Program-made: the position numbers and the translations under genes
Part shown: piece by piece, positions 63,957 to 64,000 of the stretch
Position numbering within the stretch: position 1 is the first letter of the stretch
Layout of the letters: each line of letters opens with the position of its first letter
Notes under the pieces: generated by a model
The model's input: only the letters and a program-made list of their open reading frames with translations
Database searches by the model: none
Told to the model about the DNA's origin: nothing
From: Chaetorhynchus papuensis
Lineage: Eukaryota > Chordata > Aves > Passeriformes > Rhipiduridae
Assembly: GCA_013396525.1 (NCBI GenBank)
Contig: VWYX01000287.1
Coordinates: forward strand, 736,732 to 800,731
Reading direction: 5' to 3'
DNA length: 64,000 nucleotides

Positions 63957-64000
63957 CTGCATATTTAGAAGATACATTCAGACTTCTGTGCATTTTTCGG

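Overview
This window looks like nuclear DNA of a bird, most likely a songbird. It is AT-rich and gene-poor, and it resembles intergenic sequence or the inside of a very long intron. Three things point to birds. CR1 LINE fragments occur in both orientations and carry the familiar avian CR1 3' region. There is a SINE with a tRNA-Ile-like head joined to a CR1 tail, the architecture described for zebra finch (TguSINE1). Two copies of a GC-rich avian-type LTR and a separate solo LTR are also present. Family names are given from recognition only, because no repeat library could be searched.

Layout. 1-5.46 kb: AT-rich unique DNA with one small CR1 tail (about 1.70-1.85 kb). 5.46-6.80 kb: a long minus-strand LTR containing a 569-base assembly gap. 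6.8-18.1 kb: unique DNA with a CR1 3' end (11.37-11.85 kb) and a hairpin cluster near 10.65 kb. 18.1-19.0 kb: two old CR1/L3-type pieces in opposite orientation. 19-31 kb: unique DNA with a GATA microsatellite, a purine-rich block followed by a pyrimidine-rich block (25.8-27.2 kb), an exact 26-bp tandem repeat and a 95-base gap. 31.08-31.46 kb: a second, plus-strand copy of the LTR seen at 5.5 kb, followed by about 1.6 kb of unusually GC-rich sequence that I cannot identify. 33-45 kb: AT-rich, with a possible conserved element and exon at 40.8-41.3 kb and a tRNA-like relic at 43.84 kb. 45.2-46.1 kb: the largest CR1 copy, with a broken ORF2 end. 46-63 kb: unique DNA apart from the SINE at 52.6 kb. 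62.95-63.56 kb: a well-preserved solo LTR with a 6-bp target-site duplication. It lies inside or at the end of a minus-strand open frame that reaches almost to the window edge.

I found no complete host protein-coding gene, no functional RNA gene and no CRISPR array. The best candidate for host coding sequence is the minus-strand frame at 63.57-63.96 kb, which begins next to a splice-acceptor-like site and is interrupted by the solo LTR. Other exon candidates (3.47, 41.16 and 59.19 kb) are weak. I saw no evidence of an undescribed multi-gene system. The most unusual items are the LTR-interrupted frame, the GC-rich tract at 31.5-33 kb, the tRNA-like hairpin relic and the gapped LTR.
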